This document shows positions 1 through 5,132 of a stretch of 6,486 nt of DNA, one piece after another. The notes under the pieces were generated by a model that had not been told where the DNA came from, did not search any database, and was given only the letters and a program-made list of their open reading frames with translations. Source of the DNA: an uncultured Gammaproteobacteria bacterium (GTDB lineage: Bacteria; Pseudomonadota; Gammaproteobacteria; Pseudomonadales; Pseudohongiellaceae); assembly GCA_903926285.1 (NCBI GenBank), contig CAIYIP010000289.1:1-6486 (forward strand). Direction: 5' to 3'. The translations under genes were made by a program, and so were the position numbers. Numbering within the stretch: the stretch's first letter is position 1; every line of letters begins with the position of its first letter.

Positions 1-24
1 CCCGTCCAAATGCTGCGCGTCTGC

Positions 25-1431
25 TTACAATATTCCTTGCGTTACAAGTGTTAGCTTCCAGCGCTTCGTAGTTATCAACAGCAGGTTGGGGCGCTGCCAT
101 GCAACGATGGCGAGTGCGAGGCGCGATTTTTCACCTCCGGAAAAATTACGTATCGTGGCATCAACTTGCTCACCTTTAAACGCAAACGAACCGAGAAAAT
201 TTCGCAGCTCCTGTTCACTCGCCTTGCCGTCAATGCGCCGCATGATCAGCAGCGGGCTTGCATCCTGATCAAGCACATCGGTCTGCTGCTGGGCGCAGTA
301 ACCGAGCACCATGTGGTCGGAGTAGTGAATCTTGCCTTCGAGTAGTGGCTGATGCCCAACTAGAGTTTTCAGCAAGGTCGACTTGCCCTGTCCATTGGGA
401 CCCAGCAAACCTATGCGCGCATTGTTGGCAATGGTGATGGAAAAATTACTGAACAATTTGCGGTGATAACCGACGCTGATGGTCTCGCACGTGAGCAAGG
501 TATTGGGAATTTTGATTGGCTCGCGAAAACGGAACTGAAAAGGTGAGTCAACATGCGCCGGCTCAATATCCACCATGCGCTGCAATTCCTTGAGCCGACT
601 CTGGGCTTGTCTGGCCTTGGTGGCCTGGGCACGAAAGCGCCGTACAAAGTCTTCGATCTCGGATTTGCGCAGCTGTTGCTTCTCGAACATTGCCTGCTGC
701 TGCGCCATACGTTCGGCCTTCTGCAACTCATATGAAGAATAATTGCCGCGATAACCAATCAATTTTTTGTTTTCAAAGCTGATGATATGTTCCACTACTT
801 CGTCGAGAAACTGGCGATCATGCGAAATCAGCAACACAGTACCTTCATATCGCAACAGCCACTGGCGCAGCCAGAGCGTGGCTTCAAGATCCAGATGGTT
901 GGTTGGCTCGTCAAGCAGCAACAAGTCTGAAGGTTGCATAAGTGCCTGCGCAAGATTAAGTCGTATGCGCCAGCCGCCCGAAAATTCACGTACCGTTTTG
1001 CTGAATTCATCTGCCGCGAAACCCAAACCACTTAGAAGCTGTTCCGCACGGTTGCTGAGGCTGAAACCATCGATCTCTTCCATCTCGGCAAACAGATGCG
1101 CCATCGCATTGTGATCATCCGTAATTGATGCATCATCAAGCTGCCGTTCAATCTCGCGATAACGCTGATGACCATCAATCACATAATCAACAGCGCTGCG
1201 ATCGGAAGCTTCGGTTTCCTGCTTCATTTGCGCACGCGCCAGTTGTTGCGGCTGCAGCAACTCGCCAGCATCAAGCGGCAACTCTCCCATCAGCAAACGG
1301 AAAAGTGTCGACTTACCACAGCCATTGCGACCGATTACGCCAATCTTCTGCCCCTGGTAAATGGAGATAGTGGTATCTTCCAGCAATGGCAAAGCGCCCT
1401 GAAAGAGGGTGATGTTCTGCAGAGTAATCAT
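25..1431 (-). CDS. yheS: YheS-type ABC-F ATPase, 3' part disrupted at the window edge
   Basis: This is a duplicated-ABC cytosolic ATPase of the ABC-F family. Such proteins lack membrane segments and act on ribosomes, in the E-site region, to relieve stalled translation. Domain 1 has Walker A GRNGCGKST (residues 34-42), signature FSGGW, Walker B LLLLDEPTNHLDLE and H-loop ISHDR. A charged, Gln/Arg-rich linker follows (around residues 235-290, containing FRAQATKARQAQSRLKEL), typical of ABC-F. Domain 2 has Walker A GPNGQGKST and signature FSGGEKSRLALA. The sequence tracks E. coli YheS closely from YVIDGHQRYREIE through YRGNYSSYE to WQRPNLLL. The family is about 630-640 residues, but this frame stops at 468. 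After WQRPNLLL the expected second Walker B is replaced by 16 unrelated residues and a stop, so the gene is frameshifted here, by error or decay. The start is backed by AGGA five bases before the ATG. Identity is very likely; intactness is doubtful. Confidence 0.93.
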   Translation of the reverse strand: MITLQNITLFQGALPLLEDTTISIYQGQKIGVIGRNGCGKSTLFRLLMGELPLDAGELLQPQQLARAQMKQETEASDRSAVDYVIDGHQRYREIERQLDDASITDDHNAMAHLFAEMEEIDGFSLSNRAEQLLSGLGFAADEFSKTVREFSGGWRIRLNLAQALMQPSDLLLLDEPTNHLDLEATLWLRQWLLRYEGTVLLISHDRQFLDEVVEHIISFENKKLIGYRGNYSSYELQKAERMAQQQAMFEKQQLRKSEIEDFVRRFRAQATKARQAQSRLKELQRMVDIEPAHVDSPFQFRFREPIKIPNTLLTCETISVGYHRKLFSNFSITIANNARIGLLGPNGQGKSTLLKTLVGHQPLLEGKIHYSDHMVLGYCAQQQTDVLDQDASPLLIMRRIDGKASEQELRNFLGSFAFKGEQVDATIRNFSGGEKSRLALAIVAWQRPNLLLITTKRWKLTLVTQGIL

Positions 1432-1478
1432 GTATTCCTGATGCGGGGGAAAAGCTAACGGGCTATCGACGGGGGCGC

Positions 1479-1484
1479 ATTATA
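1479..1484 (-). promoter_or_regulatory. -10 box of the yheS promoter
   Basis: Read on the minus strand this is a perfect TATAAT, 47 bases before the yheS ATG. The best -35 at 17-base spacing is TAGTGA (bases 1502-1507), only a 3/6 match, so the promoter rests on the -10. The same CTATAATGCG string precedes cyaY at about base 4910. This is a prediction from consensus matching only. Confidence 0.5.
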
Positions 1485-1491
1485 GGGAACC

Positions 1492-1520
1492 TTGTTTGCA
1501 ATCACTATATTGTTGATAAT
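1492..1520 (+). promoter_or_regulatory. sigma70-like promoter for mscS and following genes
   Basis: TTGTTT (1492-1497) and GATAAT (1515-1520) are separated by exactly 17 bases, a good sigma70 arrangement on the plus strand. Transcription would start near 1527, leaving a leader of about 35 bases to the ATG at 1562 and only about 11 bases to the alternative GTG at 1538. Its -35 lies 7 bases beyond the oppositely directed yheS -10, so the two promoters share DNA and could compete for polymerase. Confidence 0.5.
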
Positions 1521-1561
1521 CCGGGCATCCTGCATTTGTGCCATTCCGAACCGCAATACCT

Positions 1562-2398
1562 ATGGAAGACAATTTATCCTTGTTTGATCAATACCTTATA
1601 CCCTGGCTTATCAAGATCGTGCTGGCTCTTACAATATTTGTCATGGGCAAGATTGCGGCTGGTCACCTGACCCGTTTTGTTACGACACTGATGGTCAGAT
1701 CGCGTCTTGATGAGATGCTCGTCAAATTTCTCCATAACCTGCTGCATGTGTTGTTGGTCATTGCGGTCGCGTTTGCCGCAATCGACCAACTCGGGATCAA
1801 TGTCACTTCGCTGCTGGCCATTATGGGTGCAGCGGGCCTCGCGATTGGCCTCGCGCTGAAGGATTCGCTGTCCAACTTCGCCGCAGGCATGATGATCGTC
1901 ATCTTCCGCCCCTTCAAGATTGGTGATCTCATAACTGCCAATGGGGTTTGTACGGGCGTTGTGGATGAGATCGGCATGTTCTGTACTCTGATGCATACAC
2001 TTGATAACCAGCGCGTGATCATTCCCAACTCTTCAGTAATCGGCGGCACGATTATCAATAGCAGCGCGCTGCCCACGCGCCGCATTGATCTGTTATTCCA
2101 GCTTGCCTACACCACCAACATTGGTGTTGCCAGGAATGCCATTGAAGGTGTGGTATCAGCAGATATGCGCGTGCTTAAGGACCCGATAGCATCAATTGGT
2201 GTGGATCAACTCGGCAACAACACCATCACGCTATTTGTGCGCTCCTGGGTGCGCTCTGGTGATTACGCTGACATCCGTGCCGACCTGCTCGAAAAAATAA
2301 AGAATGCACTTGAGGAAGCAGGTATCAGTTTTCTGCCACCTCCTCTCCCGCCAATCCCACCTGCCCAGAATGTCGCCCAGCCAGTGGCACAAAAATGA
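1562..2398 (+). CDS. mscS: MscS-family small-conductance mechanosensitive channel
   Basis: This is an inner-membrane channel expected to form a heptamer that opens under membrane tension and releases solutes during osmotic downshock. Using the ATG at 1562 it has 278 residues; E. coli MscS has 286. Hydrophobic segments fall at about 13-34, 57-77 and 82-114. The third is the pore helix, with the family string GAAGLAIGLALKDSLSNFAAG (residues 89-109; shown in the native spelling, 21 residues: GAAGLAIGLAL then KDSLSNFAAG). The beta domain follows, with FRPFKIGD and VIIPNS, then the alpha/beta domain with the family-like RVWSxSGD equivalent (RSWVRSGD) and DLLEKIK. Two differences stand out: K-D replaces the E. 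coli Q112-G113 kink pair, and the end is a proline-rich tail (FLPPPLPPIPP). A GTG at 1538 would add 8 residues. I prefer the ATG because MED matches the E. coli MscS start. Neither start has a good ribosome binding site. The stop overlaps the next gene by 4 bases. Confidence 0.92.
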   Translation: MEDNLSLFDQYLIPWLIKIVLALTIFVMGKIAAGHLTRFVTTLMVRSRLDEMLVKFLHNLLHVLLVIAVAFAAIDQLGINVTSLLAIMGAAGLAIGLALKDSLSNFAAGMMIVIFRPFKIGDLITANGVCTGVVDEIGMFCTLMHTLDNQRVIIPNSSVIGGTIINSSALPTRRIDLLFQLAYTTNIGVARNAIEGVVSADMRVLKDPIASIGVDQLGNNTITLFVRSWVRSGDYADIRADLLEKIKNALEEAGISFLPPPLPPIPPAQNVAQPVAQK

Positions 2399-3453
2399 TC
2401 AGACGAATTCTCCGTAAGGTATGGCGCAAATTGCGGAGAATTCCAACTCGCTCTGCTGCCGCCAGTCAGGATGATTACGCAAGCAAGTACGAAAAAGAAC
2501 TGAGCATCTTCAATGATCGCATCAACATCCATGAACTGCCGCTGATATTCCAGTACTGGTCGCACACTTACCTGGGCCCTAAATTCACGCCCTTCGGCAT
2601 CACAGACCCGGACCAGTTTTTCTTTTTATATGCGCAAAAATTTCACGCACGTTTTCCCGAACTACCCATGCGCATGGTGAGCATTGGCTGCGGCAACTGT
2701 GACATGGAAGTTGGCATGGCAAAGTGGCTCGTCGAAAGTGGTGTTAGCAACTTTACGATCGAATGCCTGGATATCAATACCAACATGCTAGAACGTGGAC
2801 GCGAACTCGCCGCAAGCTCTGGCGTAGCCCAGCAGATCATACCAATGAAGAGTGATTTTAATCATTGGCAGCCCCAGGAGACGTACGACCTGGTCCTTGC
2901 TAGTCAATGCCTGCATCATATCGTCGAACTGGAGCAGCTGTTTTCTGCAGTCAAAAACCACCTCAATCCGGAAGGTTATTTTCTGGTCTCCGACATGATC
3001 GGCCGCAATGGCCATCTACGCTGGCCAGAGGCCAGGAAGGTGGTGGATGCGTTCTGGCAAGAGCTGCCTGATAATTATCGCTATAACCACGCGCTCCGCA
3101 GACATGAACTACAATTCATCAATCATGACTGCTCGACCGAAGGTTTCGAAGGTGTTCGCGCACAGGATATCTTGCCGCTGCTGGTCGAAAATTTCAGGTT
3201 TGAATTATTTATTCCCTTTGCCAACGTCGTCTATTCCTTCATAGATCGCGCTATCGGCCACAACTTTGATGCCACGCGCGAGTGGGACAAAAATTTTATC
3301 GATCGCGTACATGCCAGGGACGAAGCAGGGATGCTTAGCGGCGAACTCAAACCCACCCAGATGCTGGCTGTATTGCGCGTTTGCGATATTGAAACGCAGT
3401 TATGGCATCCAAAGCTGACGCCGGAGTTTTGTGTGCGCAGGACAGATAGATAA
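2395..3453 (+). CDS. class I SAM-dependent methyltransferase, substrate unknown
   Basis: The protein has 352 residues with a Rossmann-type methyltransferase core. Motif I is VSIGCGNCDME (95-105), the acidic residue that would hold the SAM ribose is in LDIN (D126), SDF (153-155) fits the adenine-contact position, and DLVLASQCLHHI (165-176) is motif IV and the following helix. NPEGYFLVSD is the post-core strand. The core is flanked by a family-specific N-terminal part (roughly 40-90, with ELPLIFQYWSHTYLGP) and a C-terminal part of about 140 residues that probably shapes the acceptor site. Residues 2-17 are strongly basic with Trp and Leu, and could be a membrane-surface helix. I see no signal peptide. 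Its ATG overlaps the mscS stop as ATGA and has no ribosome binding site, so translation is probably coupled to mscS. A hairpin sits just inside the coding region. The family resembles methyltransferases found in glycan or secondary-metabolite settings, but nothing here fixes the acceptor. Confidence 0.85.
   Translation: MIRRILRKVWRKLRRIPTRSAAASQDDYASKYEKELSIFNDRINIHELPLIFQYWSHTYLGPKFTPFGITDPDQFFFLYAQKFHARFPELPMRMVSIGCGNCDMEVGMAKWLVESGVSNFTIECLDINTNMLERGRELAASSGVAQQIIPMKSDFNHWQPQETYDLVLASQCLHHIVELEQLFSAVKNHLNPEGYFLVSDMIGRNGHLRWPEARKVVDAFWQELPDNYRYNHALRRHELQFINHDCSTEGFEGVRAQDILPLLVENFRFELFIPFANVVYSFIDRAIGHNFDATREWDKNFIDRVHARDEAGMLSGELKPTQMLAVLRVCDIETQLWHPKLTPEFCVRRTDR
2405..2443 (+). promoter_or_regulatory. 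strong mRNA hairpin inside the methyltransferase start
   Basis: GAATTCTCCGTAA (2405-2417) pairs with TTGCGGAGAATTC (2431-2443): ten perfect base pairs, one G-U, then two A-U pairs, with a 13-base loop. It begins 8 bases after the ATG of the first methyltransferase, within the ribosome footprint of an initiating ribosome. It uses minor Arg codons (CGG14, AGA15). A role in setting translation, or in separating mscS output from methyltransferase output by RNA cleavage, is inference. Confidence 0.5.
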
Positions 3454-3534
3454 CTGCGCGTGCAAGCGACAATCTGAAAATTGCCAATGACCCAAGTTAT
3501 TCCATTCCAGTCCCAGCTGACGGGATGCCGAGTG

Positions 3535-3563
3535 TTTATGAAGAAGAGTTTTTATGAAGAAGA
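3535..3563 (+). repeat. tandem 16-base repeat before the second methyltransferase
   Basis: TTTATGAAGAAGA occurs at 3535-3547 and again at 3551-3563, a period of 16 bases with GTT between the copies. Both copies hold an ATG followed by two Lys codons and a purine-rich run. The second copy supplies the only SD-like purine stretch (GAAGAAGAA) in front of the ATG at 3570. This looks like a short local duplication of the translation-start region. Confidence 0.75.
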
Positions 3564-3569
3564 ATTACT

Positions 3570-4550
3570 ATGACCAGTAACAGCAAGTTCACGATTGGCT
3601 CCTGGCCTGGCAGATTGCGGAGTTTTTTCCGCAGAAACTCAGCAGAGATACCTCCGGCTGATTCCACCTCCGATGCGTGGATACTGAAAACCACGGCTTT
3701 TTCCAGCTTCGCAGACTTTACTTCTTACTACAAAACTATGGAGGAGGCTTTCAAGTCTCAGCAACAGCACCAGATGAAACTGCTGACTGGCGCCGACACT
3801 TTTACTGCTCCTGGCTACTGTTTTCCCTGCGCCAGGCAAGTCAATTTCATGATTGATTATCTCTACAGTGGTGATGAAACTGTTGCTGGCCTGAAAATTC
3901 CTAACTGGCGTGAACGTGTAATCTGTCCGCACTGCGGCCTAAACAACCGCATTCGCGCTTCTGTACAGTTTCTCGAAGAAACGCTGGGCTGCACGCCGCA
4001 ATCAGCAATTTATATCTCTGAGCAAACCACTCCGCTCTACCAACACCTCCATGCAAAATATGCCAATCTTGTAGGCAGTGAATATCTGGGTGACCGCGTA
4101 CGTTTTGGCGCAGTCGATACAGTTTCAGGACATCGCAATGAAAGTATTACCAAGCTCAGCTTTGCAGATGAGTCTTTCGATTTTGTGCTTTCCTTCGATG
4201 TCTTCGAACACATTCCGGAATATCACAAGGCGTTGCAGGAATGTTTCCGCGTACTGAAACCCGGTGGCCGATTATTGTTTACGGTTCCGTTCAGAATGGA
4301 TAGTGAGACCAATCTTTGCAGGGCGACAATGAATGAAGAGGGGAAAGTCACTCATTTGATGGAGCCAGAATATCACGGCGACCCAATCAACGACGCCGGC
4401 TGCTTATGCTTTTATCATTTCGGCTGGCAGTTGCTTGATGAACTCAAAAACTGTGGCTTTACTTCGGCCGCTGCTCACGTGTATTGGTCCGACACACTGG
4501 GCTACCTCGGACAACATCAATCAATGTTTTGCGCGGTGAAAGCTCTGTAA
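3570..4550 (+). CDS. methyltransferase-domain protein with N-terminal CxxC pair (zinc-binding-like)
   Basis: The protein has 326 residues. Residues 1-35 are basic and aromatic (WPGRLRSFFRR), then polar. A cysteine module follows: C84-x2-C87 and C119-x2-C122, the second within ICPHCGLNNRIRAS, spaced like a zinc ribbon. The C-terminal half is Methyltransf_11-like: LSFADESFDFVLSFDVFEHI (196-215) is motif IV, RVLKPGGRLLFTVPF (227-241) the classic post-core strand, and FYHFGWQLLDELKNCGF the terminal helix. There is no GxGxG SAM loop. In its place stands YISEQTTPLYQHL (148-160), leading to VGSEYLGD. I have the impression this replacement recurs in a family of cysteine-module methyltransferases, so it need not mean loss of activity. 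It lies 116 bases behind the first methyltransferase, with no convincing promoter of its own, and is probably in the same transcript. Substrate unknown. Confidence 0.82.
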   Translation: MTSNSKFTIGSWPGRLRSFFRRNSAEIPPADSTSDAWILKTTAFSSFADFTSYYKTMEEAFKSQQQHQMKLLTGADTFTAPGYCFPCARQVNFMIDYLYSGDETVAGLKIPNWRERVICPHCGLNNRIRASVQFLEETLGCTPQSAIYISEQTTPLYQHLHAKYANLVGSEYLGDRVRFGAVDTVSGHRNESITKLSFADESFDFVLSFDVFEHIPEYHKALQECFRVLKPGGRLLFTVPFRMDSETNLCRATMNEEGKVTHLMEPEYHGDPINDAGCLCFYHFGWQLLDELKNCGFTSAAAHVYWSDTLGYLGQHQSMFCAVKAL

Positions 4551-4557
4551 TCCAGAT

Positions 4558-4890
4558 TCAGAAACTGATTTCTATCTTGCCCTGCTCCACACAAATTTCA
4601 CCGAGCATGTCCTGCAGCGAGCGGCCATTCAGTGTGCAAATCCAGTCAGTGCCATTGTACTCAAAATGAAAGCCCCCCGACCTTGCGGCCAACCACAACT
4701 GATGAATGGCACTTTGGCGGCTGATGATTGCTACGCTACCGTTGCTGAACATCAACGTCAGCATGTCATTGCCTGATTCGTAGTCTATTTCAAGATTAGC
4801 CTGCACTGCAGCCTCTACGGTTTCTTCTATTGTGGCGAGCGTCTGTTTGTATGTCGCCAGAAATTCTGCTTCAGTCATTGGTTTATCCAT
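4558..4890 (-). CDS. cyaY: CyaY, bacterial frataxin
   Basis: Frataxin is a small cytosolic iron-binding protein that interacts with the cysteine desulfurase IscS and modulates iron-sulfur cluster assembly. The 110-residue length is usual for CyaY (E. coli about 106). Recognisable parts are the first helix with acidic residues (TEAEFLATYKQTLATIEETVE), the beta strands MLTLMFSNGS and VAIISRQSAIHQLWLAARSGG (I to G, read as two pieces: VAIISRQSAIHQ and LWLAARSGG), FHFEYNGTDWIC, and the final helix SLQDMLGEICVEQ. These match E. coli QVWLATKQGGYHF and EWIC. The start is supported by AGGA 8 bases before the ATG; a Met five codons in is an alternative. It faces the second methyltransferase with 7 bases between the stop codons. 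The lptM-dapF or lptM-lysA neighbourhood familiar to me beside proteobacterial cyaY is not seen here. Confidence 0.93.
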   Translation of the reverse strand: MDKPMTEAEFLATYKQTLATIEETVEAAVQANLEIDYESGNDMLTLMFSNGSVAIISRQSAIHQLWLAARSGGFHFEYNGTDWICTLNGRSLQDMLGEICVEQGKIEISF

Positions 4891-4908
4891 ATCGTAAGTC
4901 CTGGTCGC

Positions 4909-4935
4909 ATTATAGCTGACACTTGCTCATGCAAA
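4909..4935 (-). promoter_or_regulatory. promoter of cyaY
   Basis: On the minus strand a perfect TATAAT (4914-4909) is preceded, 15 bases upstream, by TTTGCA (4935-4930), a 4/6 match to TTGACA. The short spacer makes the -35 uncertain. The -10 lies 18 bases before the cyaY ATG, giving a very short leader. Its surroundings, CTATAATGCG, repeat those of the yheS -10. Confidence 0.5.
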
Positions 4936-4954
4936 CCGGCAACGATACTCCTGG

Positions 4955-4971
4955 AAAGCCCAGCGGCTTTT
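4955..4971. terminator. small terminator-like hairpin, either strand
   Basis: AAAGCC (4955-4960) and GGCTTT (4965-4970) are a perfect 6-bp inverted repeat with a CAGC loop. On the plus strand it ends in TTTT, on the minus strand in TTTCC. It lies about 160 bases past the stop of the TPR gene and upstream of the cyaY promoter, so it could end TPR transcription. The stem is short and the T run weak. Confidence 0.35.
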
Positions 4972-5083
4972 ATAAACTGCTGATTATTAGTGGCAGAGGG
5001 GAAAGTGAATGTTGACAGAAATCACGACAACGAGCGCCTGTGGCGTGGCTGGCTCGGGAATAGTTAACGCAAACGAGCAAAGG

Positions 5084-5112
5084 AGAAGCTGAGCCCGGCC
5101 ATCTCAGCCTCC
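5084..5112 (-). terminator. possible stem-loop terminator of the TPR gene
   Basis: Read on the minus strand, GGAGGCTGAG and CTCAGCTTCT form a stem of about 10 bp (six perfect central pairs, GCTGAG with CTCAGC, then two G-U wobbles among four outer pairs) around a 9-base loop. It starts 20 bases past the TPR gene stop codon. Only CCTTTG follows, so there is no proper T run. It could be a 3'-end stabilising or Rho-associated structure rather than an intrinsic terminator. Confidence 0.35.
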
Positions 5113-5132
5113 ATGGATGCGATAAATTGCGC

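Larger units (their letters stand above)
4891..5132. other. 242-base intergenic region, structured, no gene seen
   Basis: Apart from the cyaY promoter and the 4955-4971 hairpin, this gap contains CGAGC (5031-5035) with GCTCG (5052-5056), having a competing inner CGCC/GGCG pair. It also contains the 5084-5112 stem-loop listed separately. Short open frames on the plus strand (for example ATG at 4929, 28 codons) lack a ribosome binding site and a recognisable product. Confidence 0.5.

Noticed and set aside
1..75. Real fusion of yheS to another gene or insertion of a mobile element at base 75
   Set aside because: The sequence past base 75 still resembles shortened Walker B and H-loop codons of the same gene, so indels explain it better; no element ends are seen.
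1168..1458. 96-codon open frame on the plus strand opposite yheS
   Set aside because: Lies wholly over well-conserved YheS coding sequence, has no ribosome binding site and no recognisable domain; a shadow frame.
2421..2474. Out-of-frame mini-ORF starting in the loop of the 2405-2443 hairpin
   Set aside because: AAGG precedes the ATG but only by 3 bases, and the 17-codon product has no recognisable features.
3474..3502. Possible promoter CTGAAA-17-TTATTC before the second methyltransferase
   Set aside because: The -10 candidate matches consensus poorly; not better than chance.
4929..5015. 28-codon plus-strand frame where an LptM-type lipoprotein might be expected next to cyaY
   Set aside because: It has no lipobox cysteine after a hydrophobic stretch and no ribosome binding site, so it is not LptM.
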